The notes beneath the pieces are model-generated. The model was not told the origin of the DNA. It made no database searches and saw only the letters and a list, made by a program, of their open reading frames with translations. Positions 9,099 to 18,736 of a stretch of 64,000 nucleotides of DNA are shown here, piece by piece. Every line of letters begins with the position of its first letter. Position 1 is the first letter of the stretch. The translations under genes were made by a program, and so were the position numbers. The stretch comes from Micromonospora purpureochromogenes (lineage in GTDB: Bacteria > Actinomycetota > Actinomycetes > Mycobacteriales > Micromonosporaceae): NCBI RefSeq assembly GCF_900091515.1, contig NZ_LT607410.1, positions 5,766,001-5,830,000 of the forward strand, given 5' to 3'.

Positions 9099-9129
9099 CC
9101 GGCGTCCCGCACGGGCCACCCGCGATGCC

Positions 9130-9172
9130 CGACCGCCGGCCGCGCCGCAGGACGGCGGCGGGCCGGCGGTCG
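9130..9172. terminator. bidirectional hairpin between phosphatase gene and ilvE
   Basis: A perfect 12-bp outer stem CGACCGCCGGCC/GGCCGGCGGTCG encloses a further GC-rich inner helix. It lies 31 bp after one stop codon and 10 bp from the other, so it can serve both convergent genes. Confidence 0.65.
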
Positions 9173-9182
9173 GTACGAGTGG

Positions 9183-10280
9183 TCAGAGGACGCGCTGCAC
9201 CCAGCCGTGCGGGTCCTCGGCCTCGCCGCGCTGGATCGACACGAGCTGCTCGCGCAGCGCCATGGTCGACCGGCCCGGCTCGCCCCCGCCGATGAGGAAC
9301 TCCCCGTCGGGGAAGCGCACCCGGCCGATCGGGGTGACCACCGCGGCGGTGCCGCAGGCGAAGACCTCACGCAGCCGACCGCTGGCGGCGTCCGCCTGCC
9401 AGTCGGCGAAGCTGACCGGCCGCTCCTCGACCCGGTGCCCGGCCGCGGCGGCCAGGGTGAGCACCGCGTCGCGGGTGATGCCGGGCAGGATCGTGCCGGT
9501 CAGCGGCGGGGTGACCAGGGTGTTGTCGTCGTAGACGAAGAAGACGTTCATGCCGCCCAGCTCGTCGACGAACCGGCGCTCCACCGCGTCGAGGAAGACC
9601 ACCTGGTCGCAGCCCGCCTCGATCGCCTCGGCCTGGGCGGCCAGCGAGGCGGCGTAGTTGCCGCCGCACTTCGCCGCGCCGGTGCCACCGGGCGCCGCAC
9701 GGGTGTAGTCCGGGGAGACCCAGACGGTGACCGGCTTGACCCCGCCGGCGAAGTACGCCCCGGCCGGTGAGGCGATCACGCAGTAGAGGTACTCGTTGGC
9801 CGGGCGGACGCCGAGGAAGACCTCGCTGGCGAACATGAAGGGCCGCAGGTAGAGGCTGGCGTCCGGCCCGTCCGGGATCCACTCCCGGTCGATCTCGACC
9901 AGCCGGCGCAGCGACTCGACGAACGTCTCCGCCGGCAGCTCCGGCATGGCCAGCCGCTGGGCGGAGGCGATGAACCGGTTGGCGTTGGCCTCGGGGCGGA
10001 ACATGGTGACCGCCCCGTCCGCCGTCCGGTACGCCTTGAGCCCTTCGAAGATCTCCTGCGCGTAGTGCAGCACGGCGCTGGCCGGATCCATCGGGATCGG
10101 CGCGCGCGCCTCGACCCGGGCGTCGTACCAGCCCTTGCCCTCGGCGTAGCGGATGGTGACCATGTGGTCGGTGAAGACCCGGCCGAAGCCCGGGTTGGCC
10201 AGCAGGGCGGCCCGGTCGGCGGCGGATACCGGTGCGGGATTCGGACGGATCTCGAAATCGAGCTTGTCACCACCGCTCAT
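9183..10280 (-). CDS. ilvE: branched-chain amino acid aminotransferase
   Basis: IlvE transfers the amino group from glutamate to the 2-keto acids of Val, Leu and Ile, the last step of their synthesis. The 365-residue protein is a class IV PLP aminotransferase. The PLP lysine lies in GTGAAKCGGNYA, and the conserved ELGGMNVFFV segment contributes the other active-site side. The ATG was chosen for the GGGAGG sequence about 9 nt upstream; an in-frame start 42 bp further upstream has none. The gene is transcribed alone, downstream of leuB on the same strand with a 230-bp gap. A 5+5-bp palindrome lies in its upstream region. Confidence 0.96.
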   Translation of the reverse strand: MSGGDKLDFEIRPNPAPVSAADRAALLANPGFGRVFTDHMVTIRYAEGKGWYDARVEARAPIPMDPASAVLHYAQEIFEGLKAYRTADGAVTMFRPEANANRFIASAQRLAMPELPAETFVESLRRLVEIDREWIPDGPDASLYLRPFMFASEVFLGVRPANEYLYCVIASPAGAYFAGGVKPVTVWVSPDYTRAAPGGTGAAKCGGNYAASLAAQAEAIEAGCDQVVFLDAVERRFVDELGGMNVFFVYDDNTLVTPPLTGTILPGITRDAVLTLAAAAGHRVEERPVSFADWQADAASGRLREVFACGTAAVVTPIGRVRFPDGEFLIGGGEPGRSTMALREQLVSIQRGEAEDPHGWVQRVL

Positions 10281-10352
10281 CGCGCTGACCTCCCTGCGGG
10301 TCGACGGCGTGCGGGATCGCACACCGAATCACTGGTGCCAGAAACTTACCCC

Positions 10353-10364
10353 GAACGGTCGTTC
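10353..10364. promoter_or_regulatory. palindrome GAACG-GT-CGTTC upstream of ilvE
   Basis: The palindrome lies just upstream (minus strand) of a TAAGTT (10343-10348) that could be the ilvE -10 box. An operator role is inferred from symmetry and position only. Confidence 0.3.
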
Positions 10365-10510
10365 AGCGGATAGCTCCGCCCCGGCGGATCGAACGCCCCG
10401 GATGGGGCGCCGCGGGGGCCTGCGGAGCGGCGACGACGGCGGGGCCGAGAGGGCCCGCCCCGGGTCCGGCGGACCCGAGAGGCGGACCGGTGGAGCGTGC
10501 CGGCGGCCGG

Positions 10511-11542
10511 TCAGGCCACGGCGTGGGCGGCGAGCCGGTCGCCGACCTCCTCGGTGCGCAGCGGTATGCCCGGGGTGCGGTTGGCCAGCTCCACGGCGAC
10601 CGCGGCGGTCACCCGCGCGGCGGCATCGGCGTGGCCGAGCTGGTCGAGCAGGAGCGCGGCGGAGAGCACCGCGGCAACCGGGTCGGCGAGCCCCTTGCCG
10701 GCGATGTCCGGCGCCGAGCCGTGTACCGGCTCGAACATCGACGGGTACGTCCCGTCGGGGTTGATGCTGCCGCTGGCGGCGAGCCCGATCCCGCCGGTGA
10801 CGGCGGCGGCGATGTCGGTGAGGATGTCGCCGAAGAGGTTGTCGGTGACCACCACGTCGTAGCGCTGGGGCTGGGTGACCAGGAACATCGCGGCGGCGTC
10901 GACGTGCTGGTACTCGGTGGTCACGTCCGGGTGCTCGGCGGCCACGGCCGCGAAGGCGCGCGCCCACAGCGAACCGGCGTGGGTCAGCACGTTGGTCTTG
11001 TGCACCAGGGTGACCTTGCGGCGCTCGCGCCGGGCGGCCCGGGCGAAGGCGTCCCGGACGACCCGCTCGACCCCGTGCCGGGTGTTCAGGCTCTCCTCGG
11101 TGGCCACCTCGGCCGGGGTGTCCCGGTGCAGCACGCCGCCGGCGCCCGCGTAGAGCCCCTCGGTGCCCTCCCGGACGACCACCAGATCGACCTCGCCGGG
11201 CTTGACGTTGGCCAGCGGACCCGGCACGCCGGGCCAGAGCCGCGACGGGCGCAGGTTGACGTACTGGTCGAAGGCGAAGCGGAGCTTCAGCAGCAGGCCA
11301 CGCTCCAGCACGCCCGGCGGTACCGAGGGGTCGCCGACGGCGCCGAGCAGGATGGCGTCGTGGTCGGCCAGCTCGGTCAGCACCGCGTCGGGCAGCACCT
11401 CGCCGGTGCGGTGGTACCGCGCCGCGCCGAGGTCGTAGCGGGTGGTCTCGATCCCGGGATGCACGGCGTCGAGGACCTTGAGGGCCTGCGCGACCACCTC
11501 GGGTCCGATACCGTCCCCGGCCACCACCGCGATCCGTGCCAC
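10511..11542 (-). CDS. leuB: 3-isopropylmalate dehydrogenase
   Basis: LeuB oxidatively decarboxylates 3-isopropylmalate with NAD+ to give 2-ketoisocaproate for leucine synthesis. The 343-residue actinobacterial-type enzyme shows the N-terminal [12 protein letters not shown] motif, the substrate arginine region ([17 protein letters not shown]), and the metal aspartates in [11 protein letters not shown] followed by [10 protein letters not shown]. The GTG start has GAGGAG 7 nt upstream, whereas the longer frame has no site. A small GGGTCC/GGACCC hairpin lies beyond the stop and may terminate transcription. leuC and leuD are not in the window. Confidence 0.95.
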   Translation of the reverse strand: MARIAVVAGDGIGPEVVAQALKVLDAVHPGIETTRYDLGAARYHRTGEVLPDAVLTELADHDAILLGAVGDPSVPPGVLERGLLLKLRFAFDQYVNLRPSRLWPGVPGPLANVKPGEVDLVVVREGTEGLYAGAGGVLHRDTPAEVATEESLNTRHGVERVVRDAFARAARRERRKVTLVHKTNVLTHAGSLWARAFAAVAAEHPDVTTEYQHVDAAAMFLVTQPQRYDVVVTDNLFGDILTDIAAAVTGGIGLAASGSINPDGTYPSMFEPVHGSAPDIAGKGLADPVAAVLSAALLLDQLGHADAAARVTAAVAVELANRTPGIPLRTEEVGDRLAAHAVA

Positions 11543-11763
11543 CTGGCGCTCCTCATCTCGTCGTTCTCGTGCACGGTACGTCGCCGTCCCGCCTCCCGGT
11601 ACGCGTCTTCCAACATTCGGGACATGCGGATGCTCAGGAGGCTCCCAGGTGACATTCATGGTGCGGTCATGTCCGCTGCCTATGGTCGATGACGAACGGG
11701 TCACGGGGGCCCGTGACGGGATTCGCCGCGGTGGCGCGGCGCCGTCGGCGAAGGAGCGGTGTC

Positions 11764-12639
11764 ATGCGGATCGACCAGCGGTACCGACCGGCCGGGACGA
11801 ACGAGCAGCCCCGCACCCGGTGGGTGGACCAGGCGGCGTTCACCCGGCGCCGGCCGGACCTGCGGCTGGGCACCAGCAGCCACCGGGTCGACCGGACCGG
11901 CGAGGCCGCCGTCGACCGGATCGCCGTCCGGTACACCGTAGGCACCAGCACCGCCGAGTACTCGCTCCTGCTCAACGCCCCCGAGCACGTCGGGCGCCGG
12001 CTGGTCGGGGACGCGCTGCGGGACGCCGTCGCCGAACTGCGGGCCATCGACCTCACCTACGGCCCCGGCCGGCCGGACAGCCTGGTCTCCCGGCTGCGTC
12101 GCGGCGAGATCGCGCCCGAGTCGTACCCGCCGCTGGCGGACCTGGTGGACCGCTGCGCGGCGATGCGCGCCGCCACCGACGGCTGGTTCGACGCCTGGGC
12201 CGTACCCGGCGGTTTCGATCCCGGCGGCCTGCTCAACGGCTGGGCGGTGGAGCGGGCGGCGGCCCGGCTGCGTGCCGCCGGCATTCACGACTACGCCGTG
12301 CTCTCCGGCGCGGACCTCACCGTGCGGGGTCACGCCGCGCACGGCGGGCCCTGGCGGGTCGCGGTGCACCACCCGACCGACGGGCGTCGCGCGCCGCTGG
12401 TGTTGGAGATGACGGCCGGCGCGGTGGGCACCTCCGGGGTGACGGGCCGCCGGGACCACGTGGTCGACCCGCACACCGGCGAACCCGCCGACCAGCTCGT
12501 CGCCGCCACCGTCGTCGGGCCCGACCTGGCGGTGGCGGACGCCTACGCCACCGCGCTGTACGCGGCCGGCCCGACCGGGCTCGCCTGGTTCCGCAACGGC
12601 TCGGGATATCAGGCGCTCTTCGCCCACCAGCGTCGCTGA
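11764..12639 (+). CDS. ApbE-like FAD:protein FMN transferase
   Basis: ApbE enzymes attach FMN covalently to a Thr in target flavoproteins using FAD. The 291-residue product keeps several family motifs: DPGGLLNGWAVERA, where most members have a Lys for Asn, a late VDPHTGEPA, and VADAYATALYAAG with the acidic residue that binds Mg. The typical lipoprotein signal peptide is absent, so this form would be cytoplasmic. The ATG has AAGGAG 9 nt upstream. A target flavoprotein is not encoded nearby. The Lys-to-Asn change in the FAD-binding motif leaves the activity uncertain. Confidence 0.82.
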   Translation: MRIDQRYRPAGTNEQPRTRWVDQAAFTRRRPDLRLGTSSHRVDRTGEAAVDRIAVRYTVGTSTAEYSLLLNAPEHVGRRLVGDALRDAVAELRAIDLTYGPGRPDSLVSRLRRGEIAPESYPPLADLVDRCAAMRAATDGWFDAWAVPGGFDPGGLLNGWAVERAAARLRAAGIHDYAVLSGADLTVRGHAAHGGPWRVAVHHPTDGRRAPLVLEMTAGAVGTSGVTGRRDHVVDPHTGEPADQLVAATVVGPDLAVADAYATALYAAGPTGLAWFRNGSGYQALFAHQRR

Positions 12640-12998
12640 GCGCGGCGGGGGCACGTCGGCCGACCGGTGGAGGGGGTCCACGGTGGCGCGGTCGGCTGGC
12701 CCGCGATCGGCCCCCACGGTCTCGGCAACGACCGTGGGGGCCGGTCAGCGACGAGTGCGCGTGGCTCGCGCAATCGAGGGGTACGGACCGGTCGGCCGGA
12801 ACGCCTGACCTCGTCACCCGAAGACGGGCCGAACGCTCCACTCGGCCGGCGACCGCACCGGTACGCTAGCGAATCGACGCAACTCGACGCAAGAGTCTCC
12901 ACAGCGGACCGTCTTGGACGGACTTCCCGTCACACTCGGAGTCGCTCGTCGGCGGGTCCGCTGCAGGAAGGTGAACGGCGGATGGCACGCTGTCCGCC
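12640..12998. other. gene-free region after apbE-like gene
   Basis: These 359 bases hold a perfect palindromic hairpin about 70 bp after the apbE-like stop and a short upstream region for the next gene. The small open frames inside lack ribosome binding sites and consistent codon bias. I see no RNA gene here. Confidence 0.55.
12708..12743. terminator. 14-bp perfect hairpin, probable terminator
   Basis: CGGCCCCCACGGTC and its reverse complement flank an 8-nt loop. There is no T run, but the stem stability and the place after a stop codon suggest termination on the plus strand. Confidence 0.5.
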
Positions 12999-13355
12999 GT
13001 GAGTTTCGATCTGAGCGTGTGGGCCCTGCCTGCCGGGGCCACCCCGGAGGACGTCCGGGCGGCGGTGCGGCGGTGCCGCGAGGGACGCCACGATGACCGG
13101 CACCCCGACCCACGGGTCGTCGGCTTCTACCGGGCCATCACCGCCAGCTACCCGGATCGGCACGCCGGGCCGGGTACGCCGTGGGAGGTCGCACCGCTGC
13201 ACGCGGCCAACGACCACATCGAGCTGAACCTCGTCCCGACCTGCGAGGACCAGGTGCTGCTCGACATCGAGCGGCTGGCCGGCCAGCACGACCTGATGCT
13301 CTTCGACGCCCAGGACGGCTCGGTCTATCCGCCGCCGTCCCGCGTCGCGGGCTGA
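12999..13355 (+). CDS. conserved small protein of unknown function
   Basis: The 118-residue acidic protein starts MSFDLSVWALP, a beginning I associate with a widespread group of uncharacterised bacterial proteins. I see no signal peptide, membrane segment or catalytic motif. Its middle (PWEVAPLHAANDHIELNL) and end (LMLFDAQDGSVYPPP) look like a compact alpha/beta fold. The GTG lacks a clear ribosome binding site; a CACGCT 7 nt upstream could be a -10 box of a leaderless transcript. It converges with serA over a strong hairpin. Confidence 0.72.
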   Translation: MSFDLSVWALPAGATPEDVRAAVRRCREGRHDDRHPDPRVVGFYRAITASYPDRHAGPGTPWEVAPLHAANDHIELNLVPTCEDQVLLDIERLAGQHDLMLFDAQDGSVYPPPSRVAG

Positions 13356-13370
13356 CCCGCCGTACGGCGA

Positions 13371-13397
13371 GGGGCCCGGCCGAGACGGCCGGGCCCC
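13371..13397. terminator. bidirectional terminator hairpin before serA 3' end
   Basis: GGGGCCCGGCCG and its exact reverse complement form a 12-bp stem with a 3-nt loop between two convergent genes. Confidence 0.7.
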
Positions 13398-13417
13398 CTG
13401 CGTCGTGCCTACGGGTA

Positions 13418-15016
13418 CTACTCGTCGCGCAGGTCGGCGGCGCTGGCCGAGGTCGCGCCGATCGAGTCGGCCGCCGAGGTGAGCAGGTCCGCCCCGAGCG
13501 CCTGGTCGACGGTGAGGGTCATCAGCGTCTCGCCGCCGGCCTCCCGACGGGCCACCTGCATGGCGGCGATGTTGACGCCGGCCTCGCCGAGCAGGGTGCC
13601 GACGGTGCCGACCACGCCGGGCCGGTCGACGTAGCGCAGGAAGAGCAGGATGCCCTCCGCGCCGATCTCCACGTCGAAACCGTCCACCTCGGTCAGCTTG
13701 ATGACGTCGCGAGTGCCGGTGTTGGTGACGGTGCCGGAGACGCTGACCGTACGGCCGTCGGGCAGCGCGCCGCGGACGGTGACCAGGTTGGGGTGGTCGA
13801 CCGTCTCGGCCTGCGTCGCGAGGGTCACCTCGACGCCCCGCTCGGCGGCCAGGTGCGGCGCGTTGACGTAGGTGACCTGCTCCTCGACCACCGAGCTGAA
13901 CAGCCCCTTGGTGGCGGCGAGCTTGAGGACCGACACGTCGTGGTTGACGATCTCGCCGCGCACCTCGACGGTGACGCTGGCGGCCACCCCGCCGGCGACG
14001 GCGGTGAAGGCCCGGCCCAGCTTCTCGGCCAGCGGCAGCAGCGGGCGGACGTCCTCGGCGACCACGCCGCCGGCCTGCACGTTGACCGCGTCCGGCACGA
14101 ACTCGCCCTGCAGCGCCAGCTTGACGCTCTTCGCCACGGCCAGCCCGGCCTTGTCCTGCGCCTCGTGGGTGGAGGCGCCCAGGTGCGGGGTGGCCACCAC
14201 GTTGTCGAAGGCGAACAGCGGCGAGGAGGTGCAGGGCTCCTTGGCGTACACGTCGACGCCGGCGCCGGCGACCCGGCCCTCGGCGATCGCGTCGGCCAGG
14301 GCCTGCTCGTCGACCAGGCCGCCGCGGGCGGCGTTGACGATCCGGACGCCGGGCTTGACGACCCCCAGCTCCTTCTCACCGATCAGGCCCACGGTCTCCG
14401 GGGTCTTCGGCAGGTGGATGGAGATGAAGTCGCTCTCCCGCAGCAGCTCCTCCAGGCCCACCAGGCGGACGCCGAGCTGGGCGGCCCGGGCCGGCTGGAT
14501 GTAGGGGTCGTACGCGATGAGCCGGGTGCCGAAGGCGGCGATGCGCTGGGCGAAGAGCACGCCGATGCGGCCCAGGCCGACCACGCCGACGGTCTTGCCC
14601 TGCAGCTCGACGCCGGTGTACTTGGACCGCTTCCACTCCCCCGCCTTGAGGGCGGCGCTGGCCGCGGCGGTGTTGCGCGCGACGGCGAGCAGCAGCGCGA
14701 CGGCCTGCTCGGCGGCGGAGACGATGTTGGAGGTGGGAGCGTTGACGACCATGACGCCCCGCGCGGTGGCGGCCGGCACCTCGACGTTGTCCAGCCCGAC
14801 GCCGGCCCGGGCGACCACCTTGAGCCGCGGCGCGGCCGCGATCGCCTCGGCGTCGATCTGGGTGGCGCTGCGCACGATCACCGCGTCGGCCTCGGAGAGC
14901 GCGGAGAGCAGGGCCGGGCGATCGGTGCCGTCGACGTGGCGTACGTCGAAGTCGTGGGCGAGCACCTCGATGGCGGCGGGGGCGAGTTCTTCGGCGATCA
15001 GTACGACAGGATTCAT
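13418..15016 (-). CDS. serA: D-3-phosphoglycerate dehydrogenase
   Basis: SerA oxidises 3-phosphoglycerate to 3-phosphohydroxypyruvate, the first committed step of serine synthesis. The 532-residue protein is the long (type I) form. It has a Rossmann NAD domain with VGVVGLGRIG near residue 150, catalytic Arg in NAARGGLVDEQ, Glu in YAKEP and His in TPHLGAST, then an intervening domain and a C-terminal ACT domain (about 455-530) for serine inhibition. The ATG has GAGGAC upstream; the longer frame has no site. It lies near ilvC as in M. tuberculosis (serA1), but is separated by a plus-strand TPR gene, so it has its own promoter. Confidence 0.96.
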   Translation of the reverse strand: MNPVVLIAEELAPAAIEVLAHDFDVRHVDGTDRPALLSALSEADAVIVRSATQIDAEAIAAAPRLKVVARAGVGLDNVEVPAATARGVMVVNAPTSNIVSAAEQAVALLLAVARNTAAASAALKAGEWKRSKYTGVELQGKTVGVVGLGRIGVLFAQRIAAFGTRLIAYDPYIQPARAAQLGVRLVGLEELLRESDFISIHLPKTPETVGLIGEKELGVVKPGVRIVNAARGGLVDEQALADAIAEGRVAGAGVDVYAKEPCTSSPLFAFDNVVATPHLGASTHEAQDKAGLAVAKSVKLALQGEFVPDAVNVQAGGVVAEDVRPLLPLAEKLGRAFTAVAGGVAASVTVEVRGEIVNHDVSVLKLAATKGLFSSVVEEQVTYVNAPHLAAERGVEVTLATQAETVDHPNLVTVRGALPDGRTVSVSGTVTNTGTRDVIKLTEVDGFDVEIGAEGILLFLRYVDRPGVVGTVGTLLGEAGVNIAAMQVARREAGGETLMTLTVDQALGADLLTSAADSIGATSASAADLRDE

Positions 15017-15283
15017 CGGTCCTCGTAGAGGTCGTATGCGGTCGGCCCGGGGCGTCGGGACGCCGCGCTGCGCCCTGCGCTGATCCGAGCCATGGCCGTG
15101 TGGGTGCCGGCTACGCACCTACCAGGGATCGTAGGTGGCCCGATGCCCGACGTGTCCCGGACGGCGGGGTGAGGGCCCTCACACAGCGTCGTCGCACGCC
15201 CGTCATCCCGCGTTCACCCGCTGCCCCGGTGGCACGGCCCGGATACAACGGAGCGCAGCACCTTCACGGGGAGGGAGCCGGCC

Positions 15284-16825
15284 GTGTCGCCCACCGTCCG
15301 CATCGCCCTGCTGCGCCGGCTGGCCCGGCGGGCCCCGCTCCGGTTTGGCCCGCCGCTGGCCGAGGCGTTGGTCACCCGGTCCCAGCACGTGGGCAGCCTG
15401 CCGAGCGCCACCGCCACCGCCCGGCGCACGGCCGCCGCTGACGAGGCGGTGGCGCTCTACCGCCGGCTGGATGAGCAGCAGCCCGGCCGGCACCGCACCG
15501 GCCTCGCCCGGGCCCTGGTCGCGCAGGCCGCCGTCCCGGACGACCGCACCGCGGCGTCGGCCGCCGCGCAGTGCCGGGAGGCGATCGGGTACGTCGAGGA
15601 CACCACCGACCGCGCCGCGCTGCTCGTGCTCGCCGAGGCCCGCCGGCTGGCGGCCGTGCACCTGCACACCTGCGGCGCGGTACGCGAGGCGCTGCCGCTG
15701 GCGTTGGGCGCCCGGACGATCTGGCGGCGGATCGGCCCCCGGGGCGCCGATGAGCGGGTGCGCTCGGCGTTGACGCTGGGCGTGATCGGGGACTGCCAGG
15801 CGACGCTGGGCCGGCAGGAGGAGGCGCTGGCCGTCCGGCGGGAGGCGATGGCGCGGCACCGGGCGCTGCCCCTGGTGCGCCGGGCCCGGTACGCCCCGGC
15901 CGGCCACCTGCTGGCGATCGGGTTGGCCGAGTCGCTGGTCGCGGCGGGACGGCACGCCGAGGCGTCAGAGCTGGTCTCCGAGGTCCGTACCGAGCTGGCA
16001 TCGCCGCTCTGGCTCCGGCTGCACCCGCCGTCCCGGCCGCGACTGGCCCGGGTGCTGAGCCTGCTGGCGTGCTGTCAGGACGCCCTGGGCGACCCCGGCC
16101 AGGCCCGCCGGACCGCCGAGGAGGCGGTCGCCCACTGGCGGGCGACGGTGGCGGCCGGCCCGCGCGGCCGACCGGGTGGGTTGGCCGACGCGCTGCTCAC
16201 CCTCGCGGCGCTGCTCGCCCGGGCGGGCCGGCGGGACGAGGCGGCCGACCGGCTCACCGAGGCGGTCGAGCTGGCCCGCGACGTCGACGACGAGGTGCTC
16301 GTCCGGGCCCTGCTCGACCTGGCGGAGCTGCGGATCGCCGCCGGCGAACTCCCGTCGGCCGGCGCGCCGGTCGCGGAGGCGGTCGCGGTCTGCCGGGCGT
16401 ACTCCGAGGAGCTGCCGGAGGTGTGGTGGCCCCGGCTGGTCCGCGCCCTGGCGGCGACCCGCGCGGTGGCGGAGGCGGAGGCGGGCCTGCCCGCCGGCCG
16501 GGAGGCGGTGGCGCTGGCCCGGAAGCTGGCCGGGGCCGACGTCCGGTATCGCGAGCTGCTCGCCGACTCCCTCGCGGAGCTGGGCCGGGCGGTCGAGGCC
16601 GTCGGGGACCCGCTCGGCGCGAGCGACCTGCTGCGGGAGGGGGTGGCGGTCCGCCGCGACCTGTTCGCCGTGGACCCCGACGCCCACCGGCTGCCGCTGG
16701 CCCGGGCGTTGGGCGACCTCGCCGGCACGCTGACCCGGCTCGGCCGCCAGCACGAGGCGGACCGGACGGCCGCTGAGGCGGAGGCGGTGCGCTTCGCCCG
16801 ACCCGGATCGGGTGCCTCCGCGTGA
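15284..16825 (+). CDS. tetratricopeptide-repeat protein
   Basis: The 513-residue Ala/Leu/Arg-rich protein is almost entirely helical. Repeating 34-38-residue units with the TPR pattern (for example LLTLAALLARAGRRDEAADRLTEA and LAGTLTRLGRQHEADRTA) make up about residues 45-505. It has no signal peptide, membrane helix or catalytic domain, so it is probably a protein-protein interaction scaffold. GGGAGG precedes the GTG start at a suitable distance. It stands alone between serA and ilvC, which run the other way. No partner can be named from context. Confidence 0.8.
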   Translation: MSPTVRIALLRRLARRAPLRFGPPLAEALVTRSQHVGSLPSATATARRTAAADEAVALYRRLDEQQPGRHRTGLARALVAQAAVPDDRTAASAAAQCREAIGYVEDTTDRAALLVLAEARRLAAVHLHTCGAVREALPLALGARTIWRRIGPRGADERVRSALTLGVIGDCQATLGRQEEALAVRREAMARHRALPLVRRARYAPAGHLLAIGLAESLVAAGRHAEASELVSEVRTELASPLWLRLHPPSRPRLARVLSLLACCQDALGDPGQARRTAEEAVAHWRATVAAGPRGRPGGLADALLTLAALLARAGRRDEAADRLTEAVELARDVDDEVLVRALLDLAELRIAAGELPSAGAPVAEAVAVCRAYSEELPEVWWPRLVRALAATRAVAEAEAGLPAGREAVALARKLAGADVRYRELLADSLAELGRAVEAVGDPLGASDLLREGVAVRRDLFAVDPDAHRLPLARALGDLAGTLTRLGRQHEADRTAAEAEAVRFARPGSGASA

Positions 16826-16980
16826 GACCGCACGCAGTGTGACGGCCGCCGACGCGGACATGCGGTGCGGCGACCCCTGGGGAGCCCGGTGTGGGCGACC
16901 GCCGGGGGGTGGCTGCGCAGCCCGGCGGGACGGCAGGTCGTGCGCGGCGCCCTGACGTCGGTCCGACCGCCTGGGAGCCA

Positions 16981-17030
16981 ACGCGGCCCGCGACCCGACG
17001 CCGGGGAGAGCGTCGGGTCGCGGGCCGCGT
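16981..17030. terminator. very long perfect hairpin between TPR gene and ilvC
   Basis: Two 21-bp perfectly complementary arms (16981-17001 and 17010-17030) enclose an 8-nt loop. It lies between convergent genes, 31 bp from the ilvC stop, and probably ends transcription from both sides. No T tract is present. Confidence 0.7.
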
Positions 17031-17061
17031 CGCGGTGGCCCCGCCGGGGCGGGACCGCGCG

Positions 17062-18156
<1,095 letters not shown>

Positions 18157-18161
18157 TCAGG

Positions 18162-18677
18162 TCAGGCGGCGCGCAGCGCGGGCCCGGCGGTGATGGAGCG
18201 CGAGCCGCGCCCGATCGCCACCGTGCCGGACTGGACCATCTCCTTGATGCCGAACGGTTCGAGGTCGCGCAGCAGCGCGTCCAGCTTGTCGGGGGTGCCG
18301 GTGGCCTCGATGGTCAGCGTGTCCGGCGCGACGTCGACCACCCGGGCCCGGAACAGGTTGACCGTCTCCAGCACCTGCGCCCGGGCGTTGCGGTCCGCGC
18401 GGACCTTGACCAGCAGCAGCTCCCGGGCCACCGAGACCTGCGGGTCCAGCTCCACGATCTTCAGTACGTTGACCAGCTTGTTGAGCTGCTTGGTGACCTG
18501 CTCCAACGGGGACGACTCGGCGTTGACCACGATGGTGATCCGGGAGACGTCCGGGTTCTCGGTCTCGCCCACGGCGAGGCTGTCGATGTTGAACCCGCGC
18601 CGGGAGAACAGGCCGGAGACCCGGGCCAGGACACCCGGCTTGTTCTCCACCAGGACCGAAAGGGTGTGCAGAGTCAT
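18162..18677 (-). CDS. ilvN: acetolactate synthase small (regulatory) subunit
   Basis: IlvN binds the catalytic subunit IlvB and confers valine feedback inhibition. The 171-residue protein has an N-terminal ACT domain (residues about 3-78; HTLSVLVENKPGVLARVSGLF) and a C-terminal ferredoxin-like domain, the standard length. AAAGGAGG lies 7 nt before the ATG. It sits 59 bp after ilvB and before ilvC. Confidence 0.96.
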   Translation of the reverse strand: MTLHTLSVLVENKPGVLARVSGLFSRRGFNIDSLAVGETENPDVSRITIVVNAESSPLEQVTKQLNKLVNVLKIVELDPQVSVARELLLVKVRADRNARAQVLETVNLFRARVVDVAPDTLTIEATGTPDKLDALLRDLEPFGIKEMVQSGTVAIGRGSRSITAGPALRAA

Positions 18678-18736
18678 CGTGCCTCCTTTGTCATGCCCTC
18701 ATGGCCCTCGCTGCGCTCGGTGCATTCGGTCATGAC